25,877 nt of DNA from JAQSWP01 sp050185515 (GCA_050185515.1 JBFWZG010000035.1:1-25877); one strand, 5' to 3'. Shown: positions 6,209 through 14,096, counted from the first letter of the stretch. Numbers and translations: made by a program. Notes: generated by a model from the letters alone, not told the origin.

Positions 6209-7513
6209 CTAGTCAGGCGCCTTCGGGCCGCGTTTGTCGCGCAGCTTCTGCCAGTACTCCAGGCGCTTGCGGATATCACGCTCGAAGCCGCGCTCGACGG
6301 GCTTGTAGAACTGCCGGCGCGCCATTCCGTCAGGGAAGTAGTTCTGGCCGGAGAAACCGTCTTCAGCATCGTGGTCGTAGTCGTAGCCCGCGCCATATCC
6401 CAGATCCTTCATCAGCCGGGTCGGCGCGTTGAGGATATGCATCGGCGGCATCAGCGAGCCAGTCTCCTTGGCCGCCCGGTTGGCCGAGCCCAGCGCGACA
6501 TAAAGCGCATTCGATTTCGGTGCGGTCGCCAGATAGGAGACGGCCTGGGCAATGGTCAGTTCGCCCTCGGGCGAACCCAGTCGCTCGTACGTGTCCCAGG
6601 CGGCGAGCGCCTGGACCAGCGCCTGAGGATCGGCAAGGCCGATATCCTCGCTGGCGAAACGCACCAGCCGGCGCACGATGTAGAGTGGGTCCTCGCCGCC
6701 CGCCAGCATACGGGCCAGCCAGTAGAGCGCCGCATCGACGTCCGAGCCGCGCATCGACTTGTGCAGCGCGCTGATAAGATTGTAATGGCCTTCCTGCGCC
6801 TTGTCGTAGATCGGCGCGCGGCGCTGCACGGCCTTTGCCAGCGCAGCTGGATCGAGCGGACCGCCCTCGAGCGCGAACAGTTCCTCCGCCATGTTGAGCA
6901 GGAAGCGGCCATCGCCGTCAGCCATGGCGCGCAGCGCGGGCCGCGCCTCCTCCGTCAGCGGCAGCGAGCGGCCCTCCAGCGACTCGGCGCGCGCAAGCAG
7001 GCTTTCGAGCGCCGCATCGTCGAGGCGCTTGAGCACCAGGACATGGCAGCGCGAAAGCAGAGCGGCGTTGAGTTCGAAGGACGGGTTCTCCGTTGTGGCG
7101 CCGACGAGCGTTACCGTGCCGTCCTCGACATAGGGCAGGAACCCGTCCTGTTGCGCCCGATTGAAACGATGGATCTCGTCAACGAAGAGCAACGTGCCGC
7201 GGCCGGCGGCCCGGCGTTCACGCGCCGCTTCGAAGGCCTTGCGCAGATCGGCTACGCCGGAAAAGACGGCCGACAGCGGCTCGAAATGCAGGTCGGTGCG
7301 TTCCGCCAACAGGCGCGCGATCGTCGTCTTGCCGCAGCCCGGCGGCCCCCAGAGCACGATCGAGGCAAGCCGGCCGGACTGCAGCATGCGGCCGAGTGCG
7401 GCATCCGGCGCCAGCACATGGTCCTGACCGACGACTTCGTCGAGCGTCTTCGGCCGCATCCGGTCCGCCAGCGGCCGTGGCGCCAGCTTGTCGAACAGGC
7501 CGGCCTTCGCCAT
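6209..7513 (-). CDS. rarA: Replication-associated recombination protein A (RarA/MgsA)
   Basis: AAA+ ATPase related to the clamp-loader family and to eukaryotic WRNIP1, acting at stalled replication forks and interacting with SSB. The 434 residues show the Walker A GPPGCGKT (56-63), Walker B LLFVDEIH (108-115), sensor-1 GATTEN (138-143) and arginine-finger motif LLSRC (152-156). The C-terminal tetramerisation part includes GSDVDAALYWLARMLAGGED and NAPTRLMKDLGYG. Length is typical. The ATG starts only 3 bases after the stop of the Deg protease gene, so the two are probably cotranscribed. At its 3' end it converges on the lipoprotein gene with no intervening base. Confidence 0.96.
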   Translation of the reverse strand: MAKAGLFDKLAPRPLADRMRPKTLDEVVGQDHVLAPDAALGRMLQSGRLASIVLWGPPGCGKTTIARLLAERTDLHFEPLSAVFSGVADLRKAFEAARERRAAGRGTLLFVDEIHRFNRAQQDGFLPYVEDGTVTLVGATTENPSFELNAALLSRCHVLVLKRLDDAALESLLARAESLEGRSLPLTEEARPALRAMADGDGRFLLNMAEELFALEGGPLDPAALAKAVQRRAPIYDKAQEGHYNLISALHKSMRGSDVDAALYWLARMLAGGEDPLYIVRRLVRFASEDIGLADPQALVQALAAWDTYERLGSPEGELTIAQAVSYLATAPKSNALYVALGSANRAAKETGSLMPPMHILNAPTRLMKDLGYGAGYDYDHDAEDGFSGQNYFPDGMARRQFYKPVERGFERDIRKRLEYWQKLRDKRGPKAPD

Positions 7514-7516
7514 ACC

Positions 7517-8935
7517 TCAGCCTCGCAACGTCATGCTTATCGTCCGCCCGTTGCGACGCAGCACGATGTTCCAGCGGTTGGAATTGTCGTCGAGAACGGC
7601 CTGCAGCTCCTTGACCGTCGCCACCTCCTTGCCGTTGACCGACACGACGATGTCGTGTGCTTCGAGGTAGCGCGCCGCCGGACTGCCACCGCGGATCGCG
7701 GCAACCACCACGCCACGCGCGGCCGCATCGAGCGCCAACTCGTCGGCCACTGCGGGCGACAAGTTCATCACCGTGGCGCCGTCGAAAGGCGAGCGTCCGG
7801 TAAAGGACGTCGTGTCGCGCCGCGGCACTTCCGGCGGCGGTTGCAGGGGCAGGCGAAGCGCCAGCTGACGGCCCGCCCGCAGCACGGTCAGACTAGCCAT
7901 TCCGTCGATCGGCAGGGTGGCGAGGCGGAAATTGACCGAGCGTTCGTCGTCGACCGTCTGGCCGTTGATCGCCGCAAGCACGTCGCTGCTGCGCAGGCCG
8001 GCCATGGCGGCGGGACTCCCATCCGACACCGAGCGCACGACGACGCCGGATGGCCGCTCCAGACCCAGCGACGCCGCAATCTCGGCGGTCACGGGCTGCA
8101 CGTCGGCACCGAACCAAGGCCTAACGACGCGCTGGTCGCCGCGCTCTGCGGCCTCGACGACGCGGGCGACGATGCTGGACGGGGTGGCGAAGCCAATGCC
8201 GATCGAGCCACCGGAGCCGGAGAAGATGGCGGTGTTGATGCCCAGCAGCCTGCCGTCCATCGCCACCAGCGCGCCGCCGGAGTTGCCCGGGTTGATCGCC
8301 GCATCGGTCTGAATGAAGAAGCCCGACTGGTTGATCCGCGCAACCGTGGTGCGGGCGGTGGCAGAGATGATTCCGAACGTCACCGTCTGGTTGAGACCGA
8401 ATGGATTGCCGATCGCCACCGCAAGATCGCCGACCTCCACGGCCTCGGAATCGCCCATCTCCAGATAGGGAAACTTCCTGCCTTCGCCGGTTATGCGCAG
8501 AACGGCCAGATCGCTGCGCTCGTCACTCAGCAAAATCGATGCATCGAACTCGCGGCGGTCGTCCAGCACGACGCGAATCTCGCTGGCGCCGCGCACCACG
8601 TGGCTGTTGGTAACGACCAGACCGTCGGGGCGAACGATGACGCCCGAGCCGAGCGAGTTCTGCACCCGCTCCTGCGGCAGGGCGCGCAGAAACTCCTCGC
8701 CGAAAAATCGGCGGAAGAAGGGATCGCTGAACGGCCCAAGATTCTGCTGCACGCGGCGGCGGGCGTAGATATTGACTACGGCGGGCGACACCGCCTTGAC
8801 CAGGGGGGCGAAGCTGAGCCGGATCTGGTCGGCGGATCTCGGAGTCTGCTGGGCCAGCGCAGACGGCGCGCCAGCCGGCTCGAACCCGAGCAGAACGGCA
8901 AGAAGCGCAATAAGACCGGACAGACGACGATGCAT
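7517..8935 (-). CDS. Deg/HtrA family periplasmic serine endoprotease (Do-like)
   Basis: A secreted quality-control protease that degrades misfolded periplasmic proteins. With the ATG at 8935 the product has 472 residues. It has a signal peptide of about 28 residues ending ALA before QQTP, a trypsin-like domain with triad His112 (TNSHVV), Asp142 (SDLAVL) and Ser219 (PGNSGG), then two PDZ domains at about 260-350 and 385-470. Length fits DegP/DegQ-type Do proteases with two PDZ domains; whether it is the DegP or DegQ orthologue cannot be told here. A longer in-frame start at 9019 would extend into the rplQ terminator and lacks a signal-like N-terminus. A GGAG site precedes the ATG at 8935. rarA follows after 3 bases. 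Confidence 0.94.
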   Translation of the reverse strand: MHRRLSGLIALLAVLLGFEPAGAPSALAQQTPRSADQIRLSFAPLVKAVSPAVVNIYARRRVQQNLGPFSDPFFRRFFGEEFLRALPQERVQNSLGSGVIVRPDGLVVTNSHVVRGASEIRVVLDDRREFDASILLSDERSDLAVLRITGEGRKFPYLEMGDSEAVEVGDLAVAIGNPFGLNQTVTFGIISATARTTVARINQSGFFIQTDAAINPGNSGGALVAMDGRLLGINTAIFSGSGGSIGIGFATPSSIVARVVEAAERGDQRVVRPWFGADVQPVTAEIAASLGLERPSGVVVRSVSDGSPAAMAGLRSSDVLAAINGQTVDDERSVNFRLATLPIDGMASLTVLRAGRQLALRLPLQPPPEVPRRDTTSFTGRSPFDGATVMNLSPAVADELALDAAARGVVVAAIRGGSPAARYLEAHDIVVSVNGKEVATVKELQAVLDDNSNRWNIVLRRNGRTISMTLRG

Positions 8936-8958
8936 TGGCCAACTCCAAGAACGCGGTG

Positions 8959-8964
8959 ATTCTA
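8959..8964 (-). promoter_or_regulatory. Possible -10 element for the Deg protease-rarA unit
   Basis: TAGAAT (minus strand) matches the sigma70 -10 at five of six positions and lies between the rplQ terminator and the protease start. No good -35 is found at 16-18 bases. An alternative sigma factor or an activator would be needed, or transcription enters by read-through. Confidence 0.3.
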
Positions 8965-8980
8965 GCCCTATCGACGGGGC

Positions 8981-9015
8981 CGGAAAAGCAAGAGGCAGCC
9001 GCTTGGGCTGCCTCT
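8981..9015 (-). terminator. Intrinsic terminator after rplQ
   Basis: A perfect 10-bp stem, 8991-9000 with 9006-9015, has a 5-base loop. In the minus-strand transcript it is followed by TGCTTTTCC, a short U-run. It lies 26 bases beyond the rplQ stop and closes the rpsM-rpsK-rpoA-rplQ unit. Confidence 0.8.
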
Positions 9016-9040
9016 GCAAGACTTCCGGATCTAGCGGCGA

Positions 9041-9466
9041 TCAGGCGGCCGTCGCTTCGCCCTCTTCGCTCGTCTGGACCGGGCCGGAATCCTTGCCCTT
9101 GGCCTCGACGTCGCGTTCGACGAACTCGATGATCGCCATCGGCGCGGCATCGCCGTAACGATGGCCGCTTTTCAGCACCCGCAGGTAACCGCCCTTGCGC
9201 TCGGCGTAGCGCGGCGCCAGCGTGGCGAACAGCTTCTCGGTCTGGGCGCGATCGCCCAGATACGCCAGCACCTGGCGACGGGCATGCAGACCGCCCCGCT
9301 TGCCCAAAGTCACCAGCCGCTCGACGATCGGGCGCAGGTCCTTGGCCTTGGGCAGCGTGGTCTCGATCTGCTCGTGCTTGATAAGAGCCGCGGCCATGTT
9401 CGCGAACAGCGCCCGGCGGTGGCTCGACGTGCGGTTGAGCTTACGCCCGTTCATACCGTGTCGCAT
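9041..9466 (-). CDS. rplQ: 50S ribosomal protein L17
   Basis: Large-subunit protein L17, 141 residues. The family core is complete: MRHGMNGRKLNRTSSHRRAL at the N-terminus, LIKHEQIETTLPKAKDLRP in the first third, and LKSGHRYGDAAPMAIIEFV (about 99-117). The final 24 residues form an acidic, Ala/Glu-rich tail beyond the usual end, a common variable extension in alphaproteobacteria. The ATG at 9466 has a GGAG upstream. It is the last gene of the rpsM unit, 37 bases after rpoA, and is followed by the intrinsic terminator. Confidence 0.98.
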   Translation of the reverse strand: MRHGMNGRKLNRTSSHRRALFANMAAALIKHEQIETTLPKAKDLRPIVERLVTLGKRGGLHARRQVLAYLGDRAQTEKLFATLAPRYAERKGGYLRVLKSGHRYGDAAPMAIIEFVERDVEAKGKDSGPVQTSEEGEATAA

Positions 9467-9503
9467 TTTCTCTCTCCATGTCCCCTTCTGCCGGCGGCGC
9501 GGC

Positions 9504-10520
9504 TCAGTACGGCTCTTCCAGTCGCTTGGCCAGTTCCTCGATGTTCTCGGGCGGCCAGGCAGGAATCTCCATGCCCAGGTGCAGGCCCATCTGCGCCAGC
9601 ACTTCCTTGATCTCGTTCAGCGACTTGCGGCCGAAGTTCGGCGTGCGCAGCATCTCCGCCTCGGTCTTCTGCACCAGATCGCCGATGTAGATGATGTTGT
9701 CGTTCTTCAGGCAGTTGGCCGAGCGCACCGAAAGCTCGAGCTCGTCGACCTTGCGCAGCAGGTTGCGGTTGAACGGGAAGTCGTCCTTCTGCTCGGCGGC
9801 AACATGCTGCTGCGGTTCCTCGAAATTGATGAAGAGCTGCAGCTGGTCCTGCAGGATGCGCGCGGCAAGAGCCACGGCGTCTTCCGGCGAGACGGTGCCG
9901 TTGGTCTCGAGCTGCAGCGACAGCTTGTCGTAGTCGGTCTTCTGGCCGACGCGGCTGTTGTCGACCTTGTAGGAGACCTTGCGCACTGGGCTATAGAGCG
10001 CATCGACGGGCACCAGGCCGATCGGCGCGTCCTCGGGCCGGTTCTCCGACGCCGGCACATAGCCCTTGCCGGTCGAGACAGTCATCTCGATGTTGAGCGA
10101 GGCGCCGTCGTCGAGCGTGCACAGCACCAGGTCGGGATTCATGATCTGCACGTCGTTGGGTGTCTCGATCATGCCGGCGGTGACTTCGCCCGGACCGTTG
10201 GTACGCAGCACCAGACGCTGCGGACGATCGCCCTGATAGCGCACGGCGATCGACTTGACGTTCAGCACCAGGTCCGTGACGTCCTCGCGGACGCCGGGAA
10301 TCGAGGAGAACTCATGCAGCACGCCGTCGATCTTGATCGACGTGACGGCCGCGCCCTGCAGCGAGGACATCAGGATGCGACGCAGCGCATTGCCGAGCGT
10401 CAGGCCGAAGCCGCGCTCAAGCGGCTCCGCGACGATGACCGCGACGCGCGCGGGATCGGCGCCGGCCTCGGTCTGCAACTTGCTGGGCTTGATCAGGTCT
10501 TGCCAATTCTTCTGAAGCAC
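9504..10520 (-). CDS. rpoA: DNA-directed RNA polymerase alpha subunit
   Basis: Alpha subunit of RNA polymerase, which nucleates core assembly and contacts activators and UP elements. I use the GTG at 10520 (338 residues, V/M-LQKNWQDLIKPSKL), which matches the family N-terminus and usual length and has TGAGG nine bases upstream. An ATG at 10535 would add MRLAP and has only a weak ribosome-binding site. The N-terminal dimerisation domain covers about 1-235 (GFGLTLGNALRRILMSSL visible near 38-55). The C-terminal domain covers about 250-325 (RSANCLKNDNIIYIGDLVQK then TPNFGRKSLNEIKEVL). It follows rpsK after 137 bases, the longest gap between adjacent genes in the ribosomal cluster. Confidence 0.97.
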   Translation of the reverse strand: MLQKNWQDLIKPSKLQTEAGADPARVAVIVAEPLERGFGLTLGNALRRILMSSLQGAAVTSIKIDGVLHEFSSIPGVREDVTDLVLNVKSIAVRYQGDRPQRLVLRTNGPGEVTAGMIETPNDVQIMNPDLVLCTLDDGASLNIEMTVSTGKGYVPASENRPEDAPIGLVPVDALYSPVRKVSYKVDNSRVGQKTDYDKLSLQLETNGTVSPEDAVALAARILQDQLQLFINFEEPQQHVAAEQKDDFPFNRNLLRKVDELELSVRSANCLKNDNIIYIGDLVQKTEAEMLRTPNFGRKSLNEIKEVLAQMGLHLGMEIPAWPPENIEELAKRLEEPY

Positions 10521-10657
10521 GGGTGCCAACCTCATTTGAAACGGTGGTAACCGTCGATACGAAATCCGAACCGATTCCTACAAACGGCCGAAGCGAACAG
10601 CCGCGGCAGCAGCGGTTCGCCCGACGATGCGGCCGCCGCAACGGCCGCGCGAGAAAC

Positions 10658-11071
10658 TCAGACGCGCCGGCGCTTGGGCGGACGGCAACCGTTGTGCGGG
10701 ATCGCCGTCACGTCGCGGATCGCGGTAACCGCCAGGCCGATCGACTGCAGGGCGCGCAGCGCCGACTCGCGGCCGGTGCCGGGCCCCTTCACCTCGATCT
10801 CCAGCGTCCGCATGCCGTGCTCCATCGCCTTGCGGCCGGCGGCCTCGGCGGCCATCTGCGCGGCGAACGGCGTCGACTTGCGCGAGCCCTTGAAACCGTT
10901 CGAACCCGAGGACGACCAGGAGATCGTGTTGCCCTGCACGTCGGTAATCGTCACCATCGTGTTGTTGAACGAGGCGACGACGTGGGCGACGCCCGACGTG
11001 ATGTTCTTGCGTTCGCGGCGACGGGTGCGCGGAGCGCCTGCCGTGCCAGCTGTAGTCGCGGCTTTTGCCAT
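10658..11071 (-). CDS. rpsK: 30S ribosomal protein S11
   Basis: Small-subunit platform protein S11, 137 residues, near the mRNA exit. The signature HVVASFNNTMVTITDVQGN (about 30-48), the GSRKSTPFAAQMAAE segment and the C-terminal DVTAIPHNGCRPPKRRRV are all present. The first 20 residues are an Ala/Thr-rich then Arg-rich lead-in, typical for this group. The ATG start lies 15 bases after rpsM. A 6-bp GC hairpin (10629-10648) follows just after the stop but has no U-run. Confidence 0.98.
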   Translation of the reverse strand: MAKAATTAGTAGAPRTRRRERKNITSGVAHVVASFNNTMVTITDVQGNTISWSSSGSNGFKGSRKSTPFAAQMAAEAAGRKAMEHGMRTLEIEVKGPGTGRESALRALQSIGLAVTAIRDVTAIPHNGCRPPKRRRV

Positions 11072-11086
11072 AGTCGATACTCCGGA

Positions 11087-11461
11087 TTACGAGGTTTTCT
11101 TCTTGCCGGCGATCGGCTTGGCCGGACCCTTGCGGGTACGGGCGTTGGTGTGAGTGCGCTGGCCGTGGACCGGCAGTCCGCGGCGATGGCGCAGGCCGCG
11201 GTAGCAACCCAGATCCATCAGGCGCTTGATGTTCATCGCGACTTCGCGACGCAGATCGCCCTCGACTCGATAGTCGCGGTCGATGGTCTCGCGAATACGC
11301 AGCACTTCGTCGTCCGACAGCGTGTTGACGCGGCGCGCCAACTCGATGCCGACCTTGCCGCAAATCTCACGCGCCTTGGCCGGACCGATGCCGTGGATAT
11401 ATTGCAGGGCGATTTCCACACGCTTGTTCGTGGGGATGTTGACGCCAGCTATACGGGCCAA
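11087..11461 (-). CDS. rpsM: 30S ribosomal protein S13 (TTG start)
   Basis: Small-subunit head protein S13, contacting L5 and the P-site tRNA; 124 residues. The N-terminal ARIAGVNIPTNKRVEIAL, the helix-two-turn-helix core (YIHGIGPAKAREIC) and the basic C-terminal tail GLPVHGQRTHTNARTRKGP are complete. The family-conserved first residue is encoded by TTG at 11461-11459, with GGAG 8 bases upstream; no nearby ATG gives the conserved start. First gene of the promoter-driven unit rpsM-rpsK-rpoA-rplQ, with a structured leader. rpsD is not in this unit. Confidence 0.97.
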   Translation of the reverse strand: MARIAGVNIPTNKRVEIALQYIHGIGPAKAREICGKVGIELARRVNTLSDDEVLRIRETIDRDYRVEGDLRREVAMNIKRLMDLGCYRGLRHRRGLPVHGQRTHTNARTRKGPAKPIAGKKKTS

Positions 11462-11487
11462 TTTCCTAACTCCTTCAACGTCTTAGA

Positions 11488-11518
11488 GCGGGGGTCCCCA
11501 CCCGGTTTCCGACCCCGC
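11488..11518 (-). promoter_or_regulatory. Leader hairpin upstream of rpsM
   Basis: In the minus-strand RNA, 11511-11518 (GCGGGGTC) pairs with 11488-11496 (GACCCCCGC) with one bulged C. The loop is 14 bases. It lies between the predicted transcript start (about 11532) and the rpsM ribosome-binding site and is not followed by U. It could be a regulatory or stabilising 5' structure. No binding protein can be assigned. Confidence 0.5.
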
Positions 11519-11538
11519 GGCGCGTGCGAAAGCGCGCG

Positions 11539-11566
11539 ATTATAGGGCCTCGTTCGATCAAGTCAA
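11539..11566 (-). promoter_or_regulatory. Sigma70 promoter for rpsM-rpsK-rpoA-rplQ
   Basis: -35 TTGACT at 11561-11566, a 16-base spacer, and a perfect -10 TATAAT at 11539-11544 (minus strand), between the adk stop and rpsM. The start is expected near 11532, giving a leader of about 70 bases. A second TTGACA (11574-11579) lies further upstream but has no matching -10. Confidence 0.85.
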
Positions 11567-11582
11567 CTCGCATTGTCAAGCG

Positions 11583-12233
11583 CTATTTTCCCGCCAGAAC
11601 CCCCTTGATCTGGCGGAATACCTCATCCATCGCCGCCATGCCGTCGACGGTCTCGAGCACGCCCCGCGCCTTGTAATACGGCAGCAGAGGAGCGGTCTGG
11701 TCGTGGTAGGCACGCAGCCGGGCGGTGACGGTCTCGGCGTTGTCGTCCTTGCGCCGCGTAAACTCGGTCGAGCCGCAGACGTCGCAGACGCCAGGCTTGC
11801 GGGTCGGTTTGAAGGTATCGTGATACCCAGCGCCGCATTTGGCGCAGGAGAAGCGGCCGGTAATGCGGGCGACCAGGGCCGCCTCGTCGACCGTCATCTC
11901 GACCACATGGTCCAGCTTCAAGCCGCGCGCCGCCAGCATCCGGTCCAGCGCCTCGGCTTGCGCCGTGGTGCGCGGAAAACCGTCGAGGATGAAGCCGTTG
12001 GCGCAATCCGGCTGGGCGATACGGCTTTCGATCATGCTGATGATCAGCTCGTCCGGTACCAGTTCGCCGCGCTCCATGATCCCGGCGGCGCGCTTGCCGA
12101 GCTCGGAGCCGGACTTGACCTCGGCCCGCAGCATGTCGCCGGTCGAGAGCTGCCTCAGCCCCAACTCGTCCTGCAGCCGCTGCGCCTGCGTCCCCTTACC
12201 CGCCCCCGGCGGGCCCAACAGAATCAGGTTCAT
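11583..12233 (-). CDS. adk: Adenylate kinase (zinc-type LID)
   Basis: Catalyses ATP + AMP = 2 ADP in the cytoplasm. 216 residues, the long-form length. The P-loop GPPGAGKG is at 7-14, the AMP-binding STGDMLR at 30-36 and the DGFPRT motif at 84-89. The LID carries four cysteines (130, 133, 150, 153) in two CxxC pairs, indicating a structural zinc site as in many Gram-positive enzymes. The ATG overlaps the secY stop (ATGA, 4 bases), so translation is likely coupled. Placement after secY is usual in alphaproteobacteria. Confidence 0.98.
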   Translation of the reverse strand: MNLILLGPPGAGKGTQAQRLQDELGLRQLSTGDMLRAEVKSGSELGKRAAGIMERGELVPDELIISMIESRIAQPDCANGFILDGFPRTTAQAEALDRMLAARGLKLDHVVEMTVDEAALVARITGRFSCAKCGAGYHDTFKPTRKPGVCDVCGSTEFTRRKDDNAETVTARLRAYHDQTAPLLPYYKARGVLETVDGMAAMDEVFRQIKGVLAGK

Positions 12234-13570
12234 CGCCGCCCCTTCAGTCGGGCCCGTTTGATCAGGCCTTCATACTGATGCGCCAGCAGATGCGACTGCA
12301 CCTGCGATACCGTGTCGAGCGTCACCGTCACGATGATGAGCAGGCTCGTGCCGCCGAAATAGAACGGGATCGCCGCCTGGCTGATCAACAGTTCCGGCAG
12401 GGCGCAGATGCCGGCAAGGTAGAGCGATCCCACCACGGTGATACGCGTCAGAACGTAGTCGAGATAGTCGGCCGTGTTCTTGCCCGGCCGGATGCCGGGG
12501 ACGAAGCCGCCGTACTTCTTAAGATTCTCCGCCGTCTCGGTCGGATTGAACATGACCGCAGTGTAGAAAAAGCAGAAGAAGACGATCAGGCCGATATAAA
12601 GCAGCATGTAGGCCGGACGGCCGTGGCCGAGATTGTTGGTCAGCCAGATCATCCATTCGCTGCCCTGCGCCGCTCCGAAACCCGCAACGGTAGCCGGCGC
12701 CAGCAACAGCGAGGAAGCGAAGATCGGCGGAATGACGCCCGCCGTGTTGATCTTCAGCGGCAGATGTGTGCTTTCGCCGCCATAGATCTTGTTGCCCTGC
12801 TGGCGCTTCGGGTACTGGACCAGGATGCGCCGCTGGGCCATCTCCATGAACACGGCAAAGGCGACGACGGCGACCATGCCGATCAGTAGCAGGATGATGA
12901 AGGCGGCCGACATCGCACCGGTGCGACCAAGCTCCAGGATCTGCACAAGGGCGCCCGGCAGCGCCGAGACGATGCCGGCGAAGATGATCAGCGAAATGCC
13001 ATTGCCGACGCCACGGGCCGTGATCTGCTCGCCAAGCCACATCAGGAACATCGTGCCGCCGACCAGGGTGACGACGGTGACGAAGCGGAAATACAGCCCC
13101 GGATCTACAACGACGCTGCTGCCGCCGCCCGACGCTCCCTCAAGTCCGATCGCGATGCCGTAAGCCTGCAGCATCGCCAGGACCACCGTGCCGTATCGCG
13201 TATACTGATTGATCTTCTTGCGACCCGCCTCGCCTTCCTTTTTCAGCGCTTCCCAGCTCGGCAGTACCGTTGTCAGTATCTGCACGATGATCGACGCCGA
13301 GATATACGGCATGATGTTGAGCGCGAAGATGGTCATGCGGCCAAGCGCGCCGCCGGAGAATACGTCCACCATGCCGAGGATGCCGCCAGCTGTGGACTGG
13401 AACACCTGGGCCAGCGCTACGGGGTCGATGCCCGGAACGGGTATGTAGCTTCCGATGCGATAAATGATCAAAGCGCCCAGGGTGAACCACAGGCGCTTCT
13501 TTAGATCGGTCGCGCTCCTGAAGCTGGAAAAGCTCAGATTCGCAGCAAGCTGTTCGGCAGCCGAAGCCAT
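12230..13570 (-). CDS. secY: Protein translocase subunit SecY
   Basis: Central pore subunit of the SecYEG translocon in the inner membrane. 446 residues with about ten hydrophobic segments. Family motifs include RIGSYIPVPGIDP (38-50), GGALGRMTIFALNIMPYISA around TM2 and its loop, the cytoplasmic loop QRRILVQYPKRQQGNKIYGG, and FNPTETAENLKKYGGFVPGI before TM9. The ATG at 13570 follows an AGGGG site. It lies 58 bases after rplO and overlaps adk, within the spc-type part of the cluster. Confidence 0.98.
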   Translation of the reverse strand: MASAAEQLAANLSFSSFRSATDLKKRLWFTLGALIIYRIGSYIPVPGIDPVALAQVFQSTAGGILGMVDVFSGGALGRMTIFALNIMPYISASIIVQILTTVLPSWEALKKEGEAGRKKINQYTRYGTVVLAMLQAYGIAIGLEGASGGGSSVVVDPGLYFRFVTVVTLVGGTMFLMWLGEQITARGVGNGISLIIFAGIVSALPGALVQILELGRTGAMSAAFIILLLIGMVAVVAFAVFMEMAQRRILVQYPKRQQGNKIYGGESTHLPLKINTAGVIPPIFASSLLLAPATVAGFGAAQGSEWMIWLTNNLGHGRPAYMLLYIGLIVFFCFFYTAVMFNPTETAENLKKYGGFVPGIRPGKNTADYLDYVLTRITVVGSLYLAGICALPELLISQAAIPFYFGGTSLLIIVTVTLDTVSQVQSHLLAHQYEGLIKRARLKGRR

Positions 13571-13628
13571 GCGCTATCCCCTACTCATGCCGCCAGCCAA
13601 GCGACCGGCGCGCGAACGCGGGTTGCAG

Positions 13629-14096
13629 TTACTCGGCGGCGGCGGGCAACACCACCTTGCCGCCGGCCTTCTCGATCGCGGCAACGGCGGCGGCCGAAGC
13701 CCCCGCGACGCTAATCGTCACCGCTGCCTTGATCTCGCCCTTCGCCAGCAGGCGGACACCATCGCGCGGACGACGAATTACGCCGGCAGCCTGCAGCGCG
13801 GCACCATCAATCGTTGCCTTGGGGTCGAGCTTGCCGGCGTCGATCGCCGCCTGCAGCCGGCCCAGGTTGAGTTCGACATAGTCCGGACGATTGATGCTGG
13901 TGAAGCCGCGCTTCGGCAGACGCCGATGCAGCGGCATCTGGCCGCCTTCGAAGCCCTTGATCGACACGCCGGTGCGGGCCTTCTGGCCCTTGACGCCGCG
14001 GCCGGAGGTCTTGCCCTTGCCGGAGCCGATGCCGCGGCCAACGCGCATGCGCGCCTTGCGGGCGCCCTCGTTGTCGGAAAGCTGGTTCAAACGCAT
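13629..14096 (-). CDS. rplO: 50S ribosomal protein L15
   Basis: Large-subunit assembly protein L15, 155 residues from the ATG at 14096. The product begins MRLNQLSDNEGARKARMRVG as in relatives, and AAGGA lies nine bases upstream. A TTG at 14114 would add six unconserved residues. The Gly/Lys-rich N-terminal extension (GRGIGSGKGKTSGRGVKGQK) that reaches into the 50S core is complete. The C-terminal third has the GEIKAAVTISVAGASAAAVA segment and a short Ala-rich tail. Lies between rpmD and secY. Confidence 0.97.
   Translation of the reverse strand: MRLNQLSDNEGARKARMRVGRGIGSGKGKTSGRGVKGQKARTGVSIKGFEGGQMPLHRRLPKRGFTSINRPDYVELNLGRLQAAIDAGKLDPKATIDGAALQAAGVIRRPRDGVRLLAKGEIKAAVTISVAGASAAAVAAIEKAGGKVVLPAAAE

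Noticed and set aside
6371..8959. 862-codon open frame on the plus strand opposite rarA and the Deg protease gene
   Set aside because: It lies entirely antisense to two well-supported genes, its product is His/Arg/Gln-rich without recognisable domains, and GC-rich genes routinely leave such open antisense frames. The same applies to long plus-strand frames at 1525-2931, 19667-21085 and 22572-24314.
8936..9019. Longer start for the Deg protease
   Set aside because: It would place coding sequence through the rplQ terminator and put a non-signal N-terminus before a clear signal peptide beginning at 8935.
11574..11579. Second -35 (TTGACA) upstream of rpsM as an independent promoter
   Set aside because: No -10-like hexamer lies 15-19 bases downstream; only the TTGACT/TATAAT pair is complete.
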